This document shows positions 56,370-64,000 of a DNA stretch of 64,000 nucleotides, piece after piece (position 1 is the stretch's first letter; the number at the start of each line of letters is the position of its first letter). Source of the stretch: Variovorax paradoxus (lineage in GTDB: Bacteria > Pseudomonadota > Gammaproteobacteria > Burkholderiales > Burkholderiaceae_C); assembly GCF_022009635.1 (NCBI RefSeq), contig NZ_CP091716.1, forward strand, positions 2,681,001-2,745,000, read 5' to 3'. The position numbers were made by a program, and so were the translations under genes. The notes under the pieces are model-generated. The model searched no databases and was not told the DNA's origin. It saw nothing but the letters and a program-made list of their open reading frames with translations.

Positions 56370-56801
56370 TCAGGAAATGGGCGGTTTCAGGCCCGGGGCG
56401 GGCTCCGCGCTGGCGAAACGGGCCGCGTGCGCGGCGGGCGGCGCCTGGGGGGCGCTGTGCACGATGGCCACGAGGGGCATGCCGCCGAGCGCCACCGTGT
56501 GGCAGACCTGGCAGGCGGTGCAGGTGCCGCAGCCCTGGTGGCCGGCGTTGTTGTCGTCGTGGCTGCTGCCGTCGTCGTGCGGACCGGCGTGGTGCTCGGC
56601 CATGGACATCGCCATGTGGTCCATGCCGTCGCCGGCTTCCGCCATCGCCTCGTGGCAGTGGGCTTCCGTGGCCGCCGTGGCCATCGAAACGGCGGACGCC
56701 GCCGGCAGCGAATGCCGCACCATCTCCACCGCCATGGCGTCGCCGAGCCAGCCGCGAATGGGCAGCAGGGCGATCATCAGGGCGAGCAGCAGGGTGCGCA
56801 T
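56370..56801 (-). CDS. His/Met/Cys-rich periplasmic protein, probable metal chelator
   Basis: 143-residue protein without a family I can name. The N-terminus is a hydrophobic signal (MRTLLLALMIALLPIRGWLGDAMA). The mature part is full of metal ligands: HCHEAMAEAGDGMDHMAMSMAEHHAGPHDD, SSHDDNNAGHQGCGTCTACQVCHTVALGG. The CxxCxxCxxCH-like run is unusual in a periplasmic protein. Located 77 bp before the TolC-like gene, it heads the copper block. A copper or silver buffering role is inferred from context and composition. Confidence 0.7.
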   Translation of the reverse strand: MRTLLLALMIALLPIRGWLGDAMAVEMVRHSLPAASAVSMATAATEAHCHEAMAEAGDGMDHMAMSMAEHHAGPHDDGSSHDDNNAGHQGCGTCTACQVCHTVALGGMPLVAIVHSAPQAPPAAHAARFASAEPAPGLKPPIS

Positions 56802-56841
56802 GGGGCGGGATGATAAACCGGCGACTTGCCAGGCCGGCGAC

Positions 56842-57129
56842 TTATGCCACCAGCTGGCCGCGGGCCTTGTCGGCCCACACCTTCAGGTTGTCGAGCAGGT
56901 CCTTCTGGCTGAAGGAGCAGCTCTCCTCGCTGAAGAGCGCGCTCGACTCGAGCCGGTCGAGCAGGTTCAGCAGCACCTCGCCGTAGCGCGGCGGCAGAGC
57001 CGCGAGCAGCTCGGCGCTGGCGCGCGCGTCGTCGGACAGCGCGGTGACGGAGCCGCCGCTGCCGCCTTGCAGCGCCTCGATGCGCCTTGCCAATGCGTCG
57101 AGCTGGGTGGAAGCAAGCTCGCGGCTCAT
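56842..57129 (-). CDS. Small hypothetical protein
   Basis: 95-residue mostly helical, charged protein (RELASTQLDALARRIEALQGG, then LAALPPRYGEVLLNLLDRLESSALFSEESCSF and DLLDNLKVWADKARGQL). No signal, no membrane segment, no family recognised. Its ATG overlaps the stop of the GDPD gene by four bases, which supports that it is real and translated. Confidence 0.6.
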   Translation of the reverse strand: MSRELASTQLDALARRIEALQGGSGGSVTALSDDARASAELLAALPPRYGEVLLNLLDRLESSALFSEESCSFSQKDLLDNLKVWADKARGQLVA

Positions 57130-58130
57130 CGCGCGGCCTTTCCGGGCGGCGGCAGGGGCAGCCCGCGTTCGCGCATCAGGTCGCGCAGCACGTCGGGGTA
57201 GTCGGTGATGATGCCGTCGGCGCCCCAGTCCATCAGCCGCAGCATGTCGGCGCGCTGGTTCACGGTCCAGGGCAGCACCGTCATGCCGAGCTTCTGCGCT
57301 TCCTTGATGACCGCGGGCGACAGGTCGGCATAGGCCGGCGACCAGATCACCGGCCCGGGTCCGTTGGCGGCCGCGGCCTTGACCATCTGCGGCACCGACG
57401 CGAAGTTCGAAAGCTCCAGGCCGGCGGTCCAGCGGCGGTCCTGCAGCGTGCGGGGCGTCGTGAGGTAAGCGCGCGGCAATTGCGGCGCGAGCTGGCCGAC
57501 CAGCGCCAGCGTGCGCCAGTCGAAGCTCTGGATGGTCACGCGGCCGGCCATCTTCGCCTTGTCGATCTCGGCCAGCAGCGCGCGCACCATCGGCTCGGGC
57601 GCGGCGGTTTCGGCGGGCTTGTTCGGATCGATCTTTGTCTCGATGTTGAAGCGCACCGTGGCGGCATTGGCGCCGCGCGCCTGCACCCGCTCGAACAGCG
57701 CGGCCAGCGTCGGAATGCGTTCGCCGTCGCGCGGCTGCTGCAGCGCGAACTGCTTGCCGTAGTTGCTCGACGGGTTCAGCCGGCCCACGTCGTAGGTCTG
57801 CAGCTGCGCCAGCGTGAGCGAGCGGATCGCCGCGCCGCTCTTCGGCGCCAGCCAGGCGCCGCTGGCGTCGCGCGTGTGGTCGGGGTTGAGCGAAGTGTCG
57901 TGCGAGATCACGACTACGCCGTCGGCGGTGAGGCCGATGTCGAGTTCGAGCGTGGTCACGCCCAGGTCGATGGCGTTGTCGAACGCCGCCAGCGTGTTCT
58001 CGGGCGCCAGGCCCCGTCCGCCGCGGTGGGCTTCGAGGTCGAAATGCTGCTTGGCCGTGGGCATGATGGCCGCGCAGCCGGCGGCCAGCAGCACGGTAGC
58101 GGCGAGGAGCGTGAATTTCATCTTCTTCAT
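57126..58130 (-). CDS. Glycerophosphodiester phosphodiesterase, lipoprotein
   Basis: 334-residue GDPD-family enzyme that hydrolyses glycerophosphodiesters to sn-glycerol-3-phosphate and an alcohol. Lipobox LLAAGC (Cys about residue 19). The catalytic motif is FDLEAHRGGRGLAPENTLAAFDNAIDLGVTTLELDIGLTADGVVVISHDTSLN with the paired active-site His and metal Glu/Asp. The barrel closes with PWTVNQRADMLRLMDWGADGIITDYPDVL. ATG at 58130 overlaps the DUF1439 stop (ATGA); its stop overlaps the next start likewise. Confidence 0.93.
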   Translation of the reverse strand: MKKMKFTLLAATVLLAAGCAAIMPTAKQHFDLEAHRGGRGLAPENTLAAFDNAIDLGVTTLELDIGLTADGVVVISHDTSLNPDHTRDASGAWLAPKSGAAIRSLTLAQLQTYDVGRLNPSSNYGKQFALQQPRDGERIPTLAALFERVQARGANAATVRFNIETKIDPNKPAETAAPEPMVRALLAEIDKAKMAGRVTIQSFDWRTLALVGQLAPQLPRAYLTTPRTLQDRRWTAGLELSNFASVPQMVKAAAANGPGPVIWSPAYADLSPAVIKEAQKLGMTVLPWTVNQRADMLRLMDWGADGIITDYPDVLRDLMRERGLPLPPPGKAAR

Positions 58131-58711
58131 TTGAGCTGCACCTTGATGCCGTTGTCGGACACGGTGATGTCGCCGATCTCGTAGGTCTTGCGGCCGACCG
58201 TCAGCTCGTCGGCGGTGAAGCTGCGCAGCACCTGGCCCTGCAGCAGTTCCTGCGCGACCACGGCGCCGACCTTCTGCAGCCGCTCGGCGTCGCGTCCCTC
58301 GATCCCCTGCAGCTCGATCCGCTCCGCCTTGGGCTGGTCGAGCCGCAGCGCGCGCGTGGCGGCGTCGTATTTCAGCGCGCTGCTGACCGACACCACGCCC
58401 TGTACCGGCGACGCGGCCAGCAAGGGGCTCGCGATGGTCAGCGTGGCCGTGATGGCGGCGCGGTTGTTGCGCGCATCCAGGCCCAGCTGCGGGTCGCGCA
58501 GGCCGACCATGAAGATCTCCGCGTACCGCTCGGCCACCGGAAAGCGCCTGGCGATCTGCGCCTGCAGCTCGTCGCGCGTGGCCGTGTATTCGCTGGTGAA
58601 GAAGTTGAAGCCGGCCAGCGCCGCGAACGGCGCCTGCAGGGCCGCGGCGCCCAGCAGCGCGCGCAGCATCCGACGGCGGAAGGGGACGGGGGCAAGAGTG
58701 CGGATGTGCAT
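58127..58711 (-). CDS. DUF1439 domain protein, exported
   Basis: 194-residue protein with a signal peptide (RALLGAAALQAPFAALA) and a DUF1439 lipid-binding-like domain: FFTSEYTATRDELQAQIARRFPVAERYAEIFMVGLRDPQLGLDARNNRAAITATLTIASPL and VKVQLK-type end. Such proteins (YceB-like) are periplasmic with unknown ligand. First gene of the GDPD unit. Confidence 0.85.
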   Translation of the reverse strand: MHIRTLAPVPFRRRMLRALLGAAALQAPFAALAGFNFFTSEYTATRDELQAQIARRFPVAERYAEIFMVGLRDPQLGLDARNNRAAITATLTIASPLLAASPVQGVVSVSSALKYDAATRALRLDQPKAERIELQGIEGRDAERLQKVGAVVAQELLQGQVLRSFTADELTVGRKTYEIGDITVSDNGIKVQLK

Positions 58712-58933
58712 ACCTCGCCGAGCTTGCCACAGGCAAAAACGTTCCCTGCGGGCGAGTGTTGTTAGTTCGCTCTTTTTGTCTGGCGGGTAAAGTTTTGTAA
58801 TGAAATTTGGTTAATATGCCGGCCGCGCACCAGGCAGCATCTTCTGCAGCGGCAGGAATGTCACCCATGCGAGCGATCGGGGCTGCGGCAGGAGTCCGCC
58901 CCGTCCGACCCCTCTCACGGATGGTTTCCACAC

Positions 58934-60475
58934 ATGCTGCTTCAGTCCGACAGCCGGGCGAGTGTCCCCGGGCGTCCGGCGCTCGACCTCGGCGCGCTGC
59001 TGCCTTCTTCACGCTTTCCCGCCGCCCGCACGTCCGAGGTCGCGCTGTGGATGGCGGTCTGGGCGATCGCGTGGATCACGCTGCTTTCCGCGCTGACCTG
59101 GTCGCCGCCAACCGACTCGGTGGAGCAGCTCACCTGGGTGCGCTCCGTCGAATGGGGCTACTACAAGCATCCGCCGCTGCCGACCATCCTGATCTGGCCG
59201 CTGGTGCGGGTCTTCGGTATTCATGAATGGGTCGTGGGCGCGGCCGGGGCGCTGGTCATCTCGGCGGCGCTGCTGATCTCCTGGCGGCTGGTGCGCGAAC
59301 TGGCCGGCCGGCACTTCGCCGCGCTGGCGCTGCTGGGCTCGCTGTGCATCACCTACTACAGCACCCGCACCAATTTCTACAACCACAACACGGTGCTGCT
59401 GCCCTTCGTGGCCGCCGCCGCGTGGTTCTGCTGGCGGGCTTTTGCCGACCGCTCGCAGGGCGCCTGGCTCGCGCTGGGTTTGATGCTCGGGCTGGGCGCG
59501 CTGGCCAAGTACCAGGTGGCGCTGGCGGGCGTGTCCGTCATCGCCTTCTGGCTCGTGAAGCGCGGCTGGCGCGACATGCTGCATGTGCGCGGCCTGCTGT
59601 CGGCCGGCTTCGTCGCGGCGCTCGTCTTCGCGCCGCACCTGTGGTGGCTGGTGGCGCACGATTTCCTGCCGTTCCAGTACGCCAGCCGTACCTCGCTGGG
59701 CGCGGCCTTGCCCTGCGTGCAGCGCGCCGCGCATGCGCTGCACTGGCTGGCCGACCAGTGCAACCGGGCCAGCCCCGCGCTGCTGCTGGCGGCCGGCCTG
59801 CTGTGGAAGACCCGCCGCGCGGCCGTGGTGCCGCCCGGCGTGCTGTCGGCGCGCGAGGTGCCGGCGGTTCACCCCGACGCCAGGCTCTTTCTTTTTGCCT
59901 GGGGCCTGCTGCCGTTGCTGACCATCGTGCTGATCGGGCTCGCGACCGGGGCCGACCTGCAGTTCCAGTGGGGCACTGCCTTCATGTCGTTCACCTGCGC
60001 GGCGCTGATGCTGTTCGTTCCCGCCGAGCGCTGGCAGCGCATCGCATGGCGCCACGCGCTGGCCGGCTTCGTGGTCGTGCAACTGCTGCTGGTGGCCATG
60101 GCCTGGGCCACGTCGCCGGTGAGCGGGCTGGGCCTGTCGAAGAGCCGCTCGGCCGATTTCCGCTCGGCGAACCTGGCGGCGCGCATCGGTCCGCAAGCCC
60201 GCATTGCGCTGGACGGGCCGATCCGCGTGATCACCGGGCCCGCACGCATCGCGAGTGCGCTGTCACTGCGACTGTCCGAGCGTCCGCTGGTGCTGCTGGA
60301 AGGCGATCTGGTCGCAAGTCCCTGGGTGTCGCCCGCGCAGATCGAGCGCTACGGCGTGCTGTGGGTCGGCGACGACCACTTGGCGCCGCCGCCGGGGCTC
60401 AATGTCCATTGGGAGACGGAGCAGCTCTGGTGGGCCGTGCAGCAGCCGGCGGAGGGGCGCGTCGACGCGTACTAG
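58934..60475 (+). CDS. Glycosyltransferase family 39-like membrane protein
   Basis: 513-residue multi-spanning protein. First extramembrane loop carries the ArnT/PMT-type acidic and aromatic motif TDSVEQLTWVRSVEWGYYKHPPLPTILIWPL, followed by nine to ten membrane helices (GLMLGLGALAKYQVALAGVSVIAFWLV is typical). C-terminal soluble domain of about 110 residues. It probably transfers a sugar from a polyprenyl-phosphate donor to a cell-envelope acceptor; acceptor unknown. Single gene, ATG at 58934, with an AT-rich leader about 58770-58815 that may hold its promoter. Confidence 0.85.
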   Translation: MLLQSDSRASVPGRPALDLGALLPSSRFPAARTSEVALWMAVWAIAWITLLSALTWSPPTDSVEQLTWVRSVEWGYYKHPPLPTILIWPLVRVFGIHEWVVGAAGALVISAALLISWRLVRELAGRHFAALALLGSLCITYYSTRTNFYNHNTVLLPFVAAAAWFCWRAFADRSQGAWLALGLMLGLGALAKYQVALAGVSVIAFWLVKRGWRDMLHVRGLLSAGFVAALVFAPHLWWLVAHDFLPFQYASRTSLGAALPCVQRAAHALHWLADQCNRASPALLLAAGLLWKTRRAAVVPPGVLSAREVPAVHPDARLFLFAWGLLPLLTIVLIGLATGADLQFQWGTAFMSFTCAALMLFVPAERWQRIAWRHALAGFVVVQLLLVAMAWATSPVSGLGLSKSRSADFRSANLAARIGPQARIALDGPIRVITGPARIASALSLRLSERPLVLLEGDLVASPWVSPAQIERYGVLWVGDDHLAPPPGLNVHWETEQLWWAVQQPAEGRVDAY

Positions 60476-60987
60476 CCGCCGAGCGGCAGCTCATAGCGCG
60501 CGAAAGCGCCACTCTGCTTGCGGATCTCGCTGTGCAGAGAGAACCCGAAGCCTTCGTACAGCCTGCGAAGCGGCGCCCGGTCGGCCACGCAGTCGAGCCG
60601 CAGCCAGGGTCGGCCGAGGCCGCGCGCATGTTCGCGCGCAAAGCCCAGCAGCGCGGCCGGCACGCCTTGCCCGGCCCAGGCCCTGCGCACCGCCAGCTTG
60701 TGCACGAACACCGAACTCCCGCTTTCGATCTCGGGCCAGAAGTGCGGGTCTTCGAGGTCGAGCCTGACGACGCCCGCCACTTCGCCGCCATTGCGCGCGA
60801 TGAAGTAGCCGCCGGCCTCTGTGTCGCGCCGGATGCGTTCGGGCGCGATGTCGGTTGCCGTCCACAGCGGCCGGCCTTCGGCGGCGATCCATTGCGCGGC
60901 TTCGCTCAGCACGGCCGCGACGGTGGCGGCCTCCTCGGGGCGGGCTTGTTCGATCTGCATGGGGGCCGAGCTTAGCGGCTCAGGCAT
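60472..60987 (-). CDS. GNAT family N-acetyltransferase
   Basis: 171-residue acetyltransferase. Acetyl-CoA-binding core: VFVHKLAVRRAWAGQGVPAALLGFAREHARGLGRPWLRLDCVADRAPLRRLYEGFGFSLH (motif A R/Q-x-x-G-x-G/A as RRAWAGQGVPAALL). The start at 60987 overlaps the upstream kinase-like gene by 8 bp and has a GAGGTGG ribosome site; the alternative ATG at 60960 has none. Substrate unknown. Confidence 0.85.
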   Translation of the reverse strand: MPEPLSSAPMQIEQARPEEAATVAAVLSEAAQWIAAEGRPLWTATDIAPERIRRDTEAGGYFIARNGGEVAGVVRLDLEDPHFWPEIESGSSVFVHKLAVRRAWAGQGVPAALLGFAREHARGLGRPWLRLDCVADRAPLRRLYEGFGFSLHSEIRKQSGAFARYELPLGG

Positions 60988-61486
60988 GGCGCACCACCTC
61001 GAAGCCTTCGCTGTCCGACGGTGGCGCGAAGTGGCTGCTGATCAGGTCGAACTGGGCGTCCGAGGTCTCGAAGGCGTGGGTGCCCGACGCGTTGCGTGCC
61101 CGCAGCCGCTGCTTGCAGACCTCGTCGGGTACGTCCAGGAAATGCAGCCGGTGCGCCGCGCCGGCCTTCTCGAAGATGCCGCGCGCCCAGGCCCGGTTGG
61201 CGACGGTGTTCGCCGGAAAGTCGAGCACCACCGACACGCCGGCCACGAGCAGCGCGGCCACGTGGTCGGCCATCGCCGCCTTGAGCCGGCCCGATGCGCG
61301 CACATAGTCGGGCAGTTCGCGGATCTCGCCCGGATACAGCGCGGCGAGCCAGGTGTCTTCGCTGACGAGCACCGTGGCGGGCTCGGCGGCCAGGCGTTGG
61401 GTGAGGGTCGATTTGCCCGCGGCGATCTTGCCGCAGACCATGTGAAGTACGGGATGAAGGGCGGGACGGTTGGGGTTCGATGACAT
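60980..61486 (-). CDS. AAA/P-loop kinase-like protein
   Basis: 168-residue P-loop protein of the zeta-toxin/nucleoside-kinase type. Walker A is GKIAAGKST (residues 19-27). Further: VSEDTWLAALYPGEIRELPDYVRASGRLKAAMADHVAALLVAGVSVVLDFPANT with the Walker-B-like LDF, then RLHFLDVPDEVCKQRLRARNASGTHAFETSDAQFD with the lid Arg residues. It is coupled to the GNAT gene by overlap. Whether it is a small-molecule kinase or a toxin cannot be told; no antitoxin gene is adjacent. The leader carries a terminator-like hairpin (61529-61556). Confidence 0.8.
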   Translation of the reverse strand: MSSNPNRPALHPVLHMVCGKIAAGKSTLTQRLAAEPATVLVSEDTWLAALYPGEIRELPDYVRASGRLKAAMADHVAALLVAGVSVVLDFPANTVANRAWARGIFEKAGAAHRLHFLDVPDEVCKQRLRARNASGTHAFETSDAQFDLISSHFAPPSDSEGFEVVRHA

Positions 61487-61528
61487 GGTTCGATCTCCTG
61501 TCGTGATCTTGAAGAAAACCCCAGGAGA

Positions 61529-61556
61529 CAAAAAACCCGCCTCTTGGGGCGGGTTG
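61529..61556 (-). terminator. Terminator or attenuator before the kinase-like gene
   Basis: On the minus strand, AACCCGCC-CCAAGA-GGCGGGTT (8-bp stem, 6-base loop) followed by TTTTTT, 42 bp upstream of the kinase-like ATG. It either terminates the upstream ABC operon or attenuates the kinase-like gene. Confidence 0.75.
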
Positions 61557-61587
61557 CATGGCGTGAAGTCTTTGGAAGAACCGCGCG

Positions 61588-61662
61588 CTAACCCACCATC
61601 TCTTGGATGGTGCGAATAATCGACGCGATGTGCAGGCAGGCCATGGGCAGAGGATAGCCCAT
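61588..61662 (-). CDS. Possible 24-codon leader ORF
   Basis: ATG at 61662 to TAG at 61588 encodes [20 protein letters not shown] and four more residues. It lies between the ABC ATPase stop and the terminator-like hairpin, overlapped by two hairpins: CATGGGC...GCCCATG (61642-61663) and CACCATC-TCTTG-GATGGTG (61594-61612). It may be a leader peptide, or chance. Confidence 0.3.
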   Translation of the reverse strand: MGYPLPMACLHIASIIRTIQEMVG

Positions 61663-61680
61663 GACGGCGCCTTCGGTCAG

Positions 61681-62449
<769 letters not shown>

Positions 62450-62466
<17 letters not shown>

Positions 62467-63103
62467 GGGTTTTCCTCTCGAGGGTCTTGGCGTACAGGCT
62501 CACGGGGAAGCACAGCACGAAATAAAGCAGGGCCACGCAGCTGAACACCACGAAGGGCTTGAAGGTGGCGTTCGAAATCATGCTGCCGGCCTTGGTGAGT
62601 TCGACGAAGCCGATCACCGACGCCAGCGCCGTTCCCTTGATGACCTGCACCAGGAAGCCCACGGTGGGCGCGATGGCGATCTTCACGGCCTGCGGCAGGA
62701 TCACGTGGCGCATCTGCTCGCCGAAGCTCAGCGCCAGGCTGCCCGACGCTTCCCACTGCCCCTTCGGGATCGAGGCGACGCAGCCGCGCCAGATCTCGGC
62801 GAGGAAGGCGCTGGTGTAGAGCGTGAGCGCCACGCTGGCCGCGGTCCAGGCCGACACGTCGATGCCGAAGAGCGCAATGCCGAAGTAGGCCAGGAACAGC
62901 TGCATCAGCAGCGGCGTGCCCTGGAAGAGCTGCACGTAAAGGCCCACGGCCCTGTTCGCGAACCTGCCGCCGCGCAGCCGCAGGAACAGCAGCAGCGCCC
63001 CCACGATGCCTCCGCCCACGAAGGCGATGAGCGACAGCACGACGGTCCAGCGCAGCGCCATCAGCAGGTTGCGCAGGATGTCCCAGAGAGAAAAATCAGC
63101 CAT
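62450..63103 (-). CDS. Polar amino acid ABC transporter permease
   Basis: 217-residue HisM/HisQ-type permease with five membrane helices. Typical blocks are VQLFQGTPLLMQLFLAYFGIALFGI and the EAA region WRGCVASIPKGQWEASGSLALSFGEQMRHVILPQAVKIAIAPTVG. Second permease of the operon, 27 bp after the first. Confidence 0.93.
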
Positions 63104-63130
63104 GGTGAAAAGGCCCGTATGTGCGGTCGA

Positions 63131-63793
63131 TCAGCGGCCGAAGAAGAACTTCGGCCCCGCCCAGTCGAGCAGCCGGCGCAGCGCGACCGACAGCGCGAGG
63201 TAGATCAGCGTGGCGACGATGAACGCCTCGAAGGCGCGGAAGTTGCGGCTCTGGATCAGGTTGGCGGCGTAGCTCAGTTCCTCGGTCGAGATCTGGCCGC
63301 ACACGGCCGAGCCCAGCATCACGATGACGATCTGGCTCACCATCGCGGGCCACACCTTCTTCAGCGCCGGCGGCAGCACCACGCGCAGGAACACCTGCGA
63401 CTTGCTCAGCGCCAGGCTCACCGCGGCCTCGATCTGCCCCTTGGGCGTGGCCTCGATGCCGGCGCGGATGATCTCGGTGGAATACGCGCCCAGGTTCAGC
63501 ACCATCGCGATCACCGAAGCCACCTCCGGCGAGAGCTTCACGCCCGCCGCGGGCAGCCCGAAGAAGATGAAGAACAGCTGCACGATGAAGGGCGTGTTGC
63601 GGATCAGCTCCACGTACGTGCCCACCACGATGCGCAGCCACGCCGGCCCGTTCGCGCGCGCCCAGGCGCAGAAGGTGCCGACGATCATGCCCAGCACGGT
63701 GCCCACGGCCGTGAGGCCGATGGTCCATGCCACGCCGCGCAGCAGCAGCGGCCATTCCGACAGAACCGCCCCGAAGTCGAATTCGATGTTCAT
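63131..63793 (-). CDS. Polar amino acid ABC transporter permease
   Basis: 220-residue HisM-type permease. Blocks: VELIRNTPFIVQLFFIFFGLPAAGVKL and EIIRAGIEATPKGQIEAAVSLALSKSQVFLRVVLPPALKKVWPAM. Fifteen bp after the binding-protein stop. Pairs with the permease at 62450 as a heterodimer. Confidence 0.93.
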   Translation of the reverse strand: MNIEFDFGAVLSEWPLLLRGVAWTIGLTAVGTVLGMIVGTFCAWARANGPAWLRIVVGTYVELIRNTPFIVQLFFIFFGLPAAGVKLSPEVASVIAMVLNLGAYSTEIIRAGIEATPKGQIEAAVSLALSKSQVFLRVVLPPALKKVWPAMVSQIVIVMLGSAVCGQISTEELSYAANLIQSRNFRAFEAFIVATLIYLALSVALRRLLDWAGPKFFFGR

Positions 63794-63808
63794 GGCCGCG
63801 TGGTTCGA

Positions 63809-64000
63809 TCAGACGGGCAGGTCGCCGGCGGCCTTGCCGAGCCACTTCTTCGACATGGCGTCGAGGGTGCCGTCCTTCTTGGCGGCGGCGATGATCTCGT
63901 TGACCTTGGTCTTCAGAGCGGTCTCGCCCTTGGCGACGCCGACGAAGCAGGGGCTGTCCTTCAGCAGCAGCTTGAATTCGGCGCTCACCTTCGGGTTCTT
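63809..64000 (-). CDS. Amino acid ABC transporter substrate-binding protein (partial, C-terminal 63 residues)
   Basis: Only the C-terminus is in the window: KNPKVSAEFKLLLKDSPCFVGVAKGE..., then NEIIAAAKKDGTLDAMSKKWLGKAAGDLPV before the stop at 63809. The final 'LNxxIxxxKxDGTLxxxxxKW' pattern is typical of periplasmic family-3 binding proteins. The rest, with its signal peptide, lies beyond the right edge. Confidence 0.85.
   Translation of the reverse strand, partial: KNPKVSAEFKLLLKDSPCFVGVAKGETALKTKVNEIIAAAKKDGTLDAMSKKWLGKAAGDLPV

Noticed and set aside
57126..59012. Long in-frame extension (628 codons) of the GDPD protein to 59012
   Set aside because: The upstream part covers the DUF1439 gene in another frame and runs into the divergent GT39-like gene; the lipoprotein signal at 58130 defines the start.

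Overview
The window is a dense, very GC-rich chromosome segment with short intergenic gaps, many ATGA-type start/stop overlaps and strong G/C bias at third positions. The gene content (edd-eda, galactonate genes, FbpABC, EttA, RhlE, fused PabB-PabC, ChaC, SodC, ABC systems, TAXI protein) and the Variovorax/Acidovorax-like intergenic repeats suggest a betaproteobacterium of the Comamonadaceae, probably Variovorax or a close relative. The placement rests on recognition of families, not on a search. No rRNA, tRNA, CRISPR array or prophage was seen.

Layout. 1-2.0 kb: 5' part of a Pcm-type methyltransferase, a TetR regulator and msrA. 2.0-7.25 kb: a tandem cassette of two paralogous small His/Cys-containing membrane proteins, each directly before a TonB-dependent receptor; the second receptor resembles zinc receptor ZnuD. 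7.25-13.5 kb: palindromic repeat pair, AEC transporter, pdxH, a MobA-like nucleotidyltransferase, sodC coupled to a ChaC-like gene, an OmpA-domain protein, AraC regulator and SDR. 13.8-17.2 kb: Entner-Doudoroff genes edd and eda plus a HAD hydrolase, with a 96-bp repeat just after edd. 17.2-25.6 kb: gamma-glutamyltransferase, DUF1697, gloA, GST, the ferric-iron importer fbpABC under a probable Fur box, and a thioesterase divergent from a MarR regulator. 26.2-30.1 kb: MFS, MATE and SDR genes and a Tyr/Pro/Arg-rich exported protein.

30.2-39.5 kb is a sugar/sugar-acid locus. A dehydratase-dgoK-dgoA-class II aldolase operon diverges from a FadR-type regulator followed by a CUT1 ABC importer. Together these suggest uptake of a sugar and its breakdown through KDGal and KDPGal to pyruvate and glyceraldehyde-3-phosphate. 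39.5-44.5 kb: an EEP-family hydrolase, rhlE with a long Gly/Arg tail, and ettA.

44.5-48.3 kb: a fused pabB-pabC gene split by a complete 1,948-bp IS1634-type insertion sequence with 17-bp inverted repeats and a 6-bp target duplication. Removing the IS and one duplication restores an in-frame gene of 596 codons including the stop. 48.3-52.0 kb: TAXI-type binding protein, P1-family peptidase and a D-amino-acid-dehydrogenase-like FAD enzyme.

52.07-56.8 kb is a periplasmic copper-handling block: a CusF-like protein, DUF411 protein, cupredoxin, multicopper oxidase, TolC-like lipoprotein and a His/Met/Cys-rich protein, with no pump in the window. 56.8-64 kb: small hypothetical, GDPD lipoprotein, DUF1439 protein, GT39-like membrane protein, GNAT, a P-loop kinase-like protein preceded by a three-hairpin leader, and a polar amino-acid ABC importer cut by the window end.
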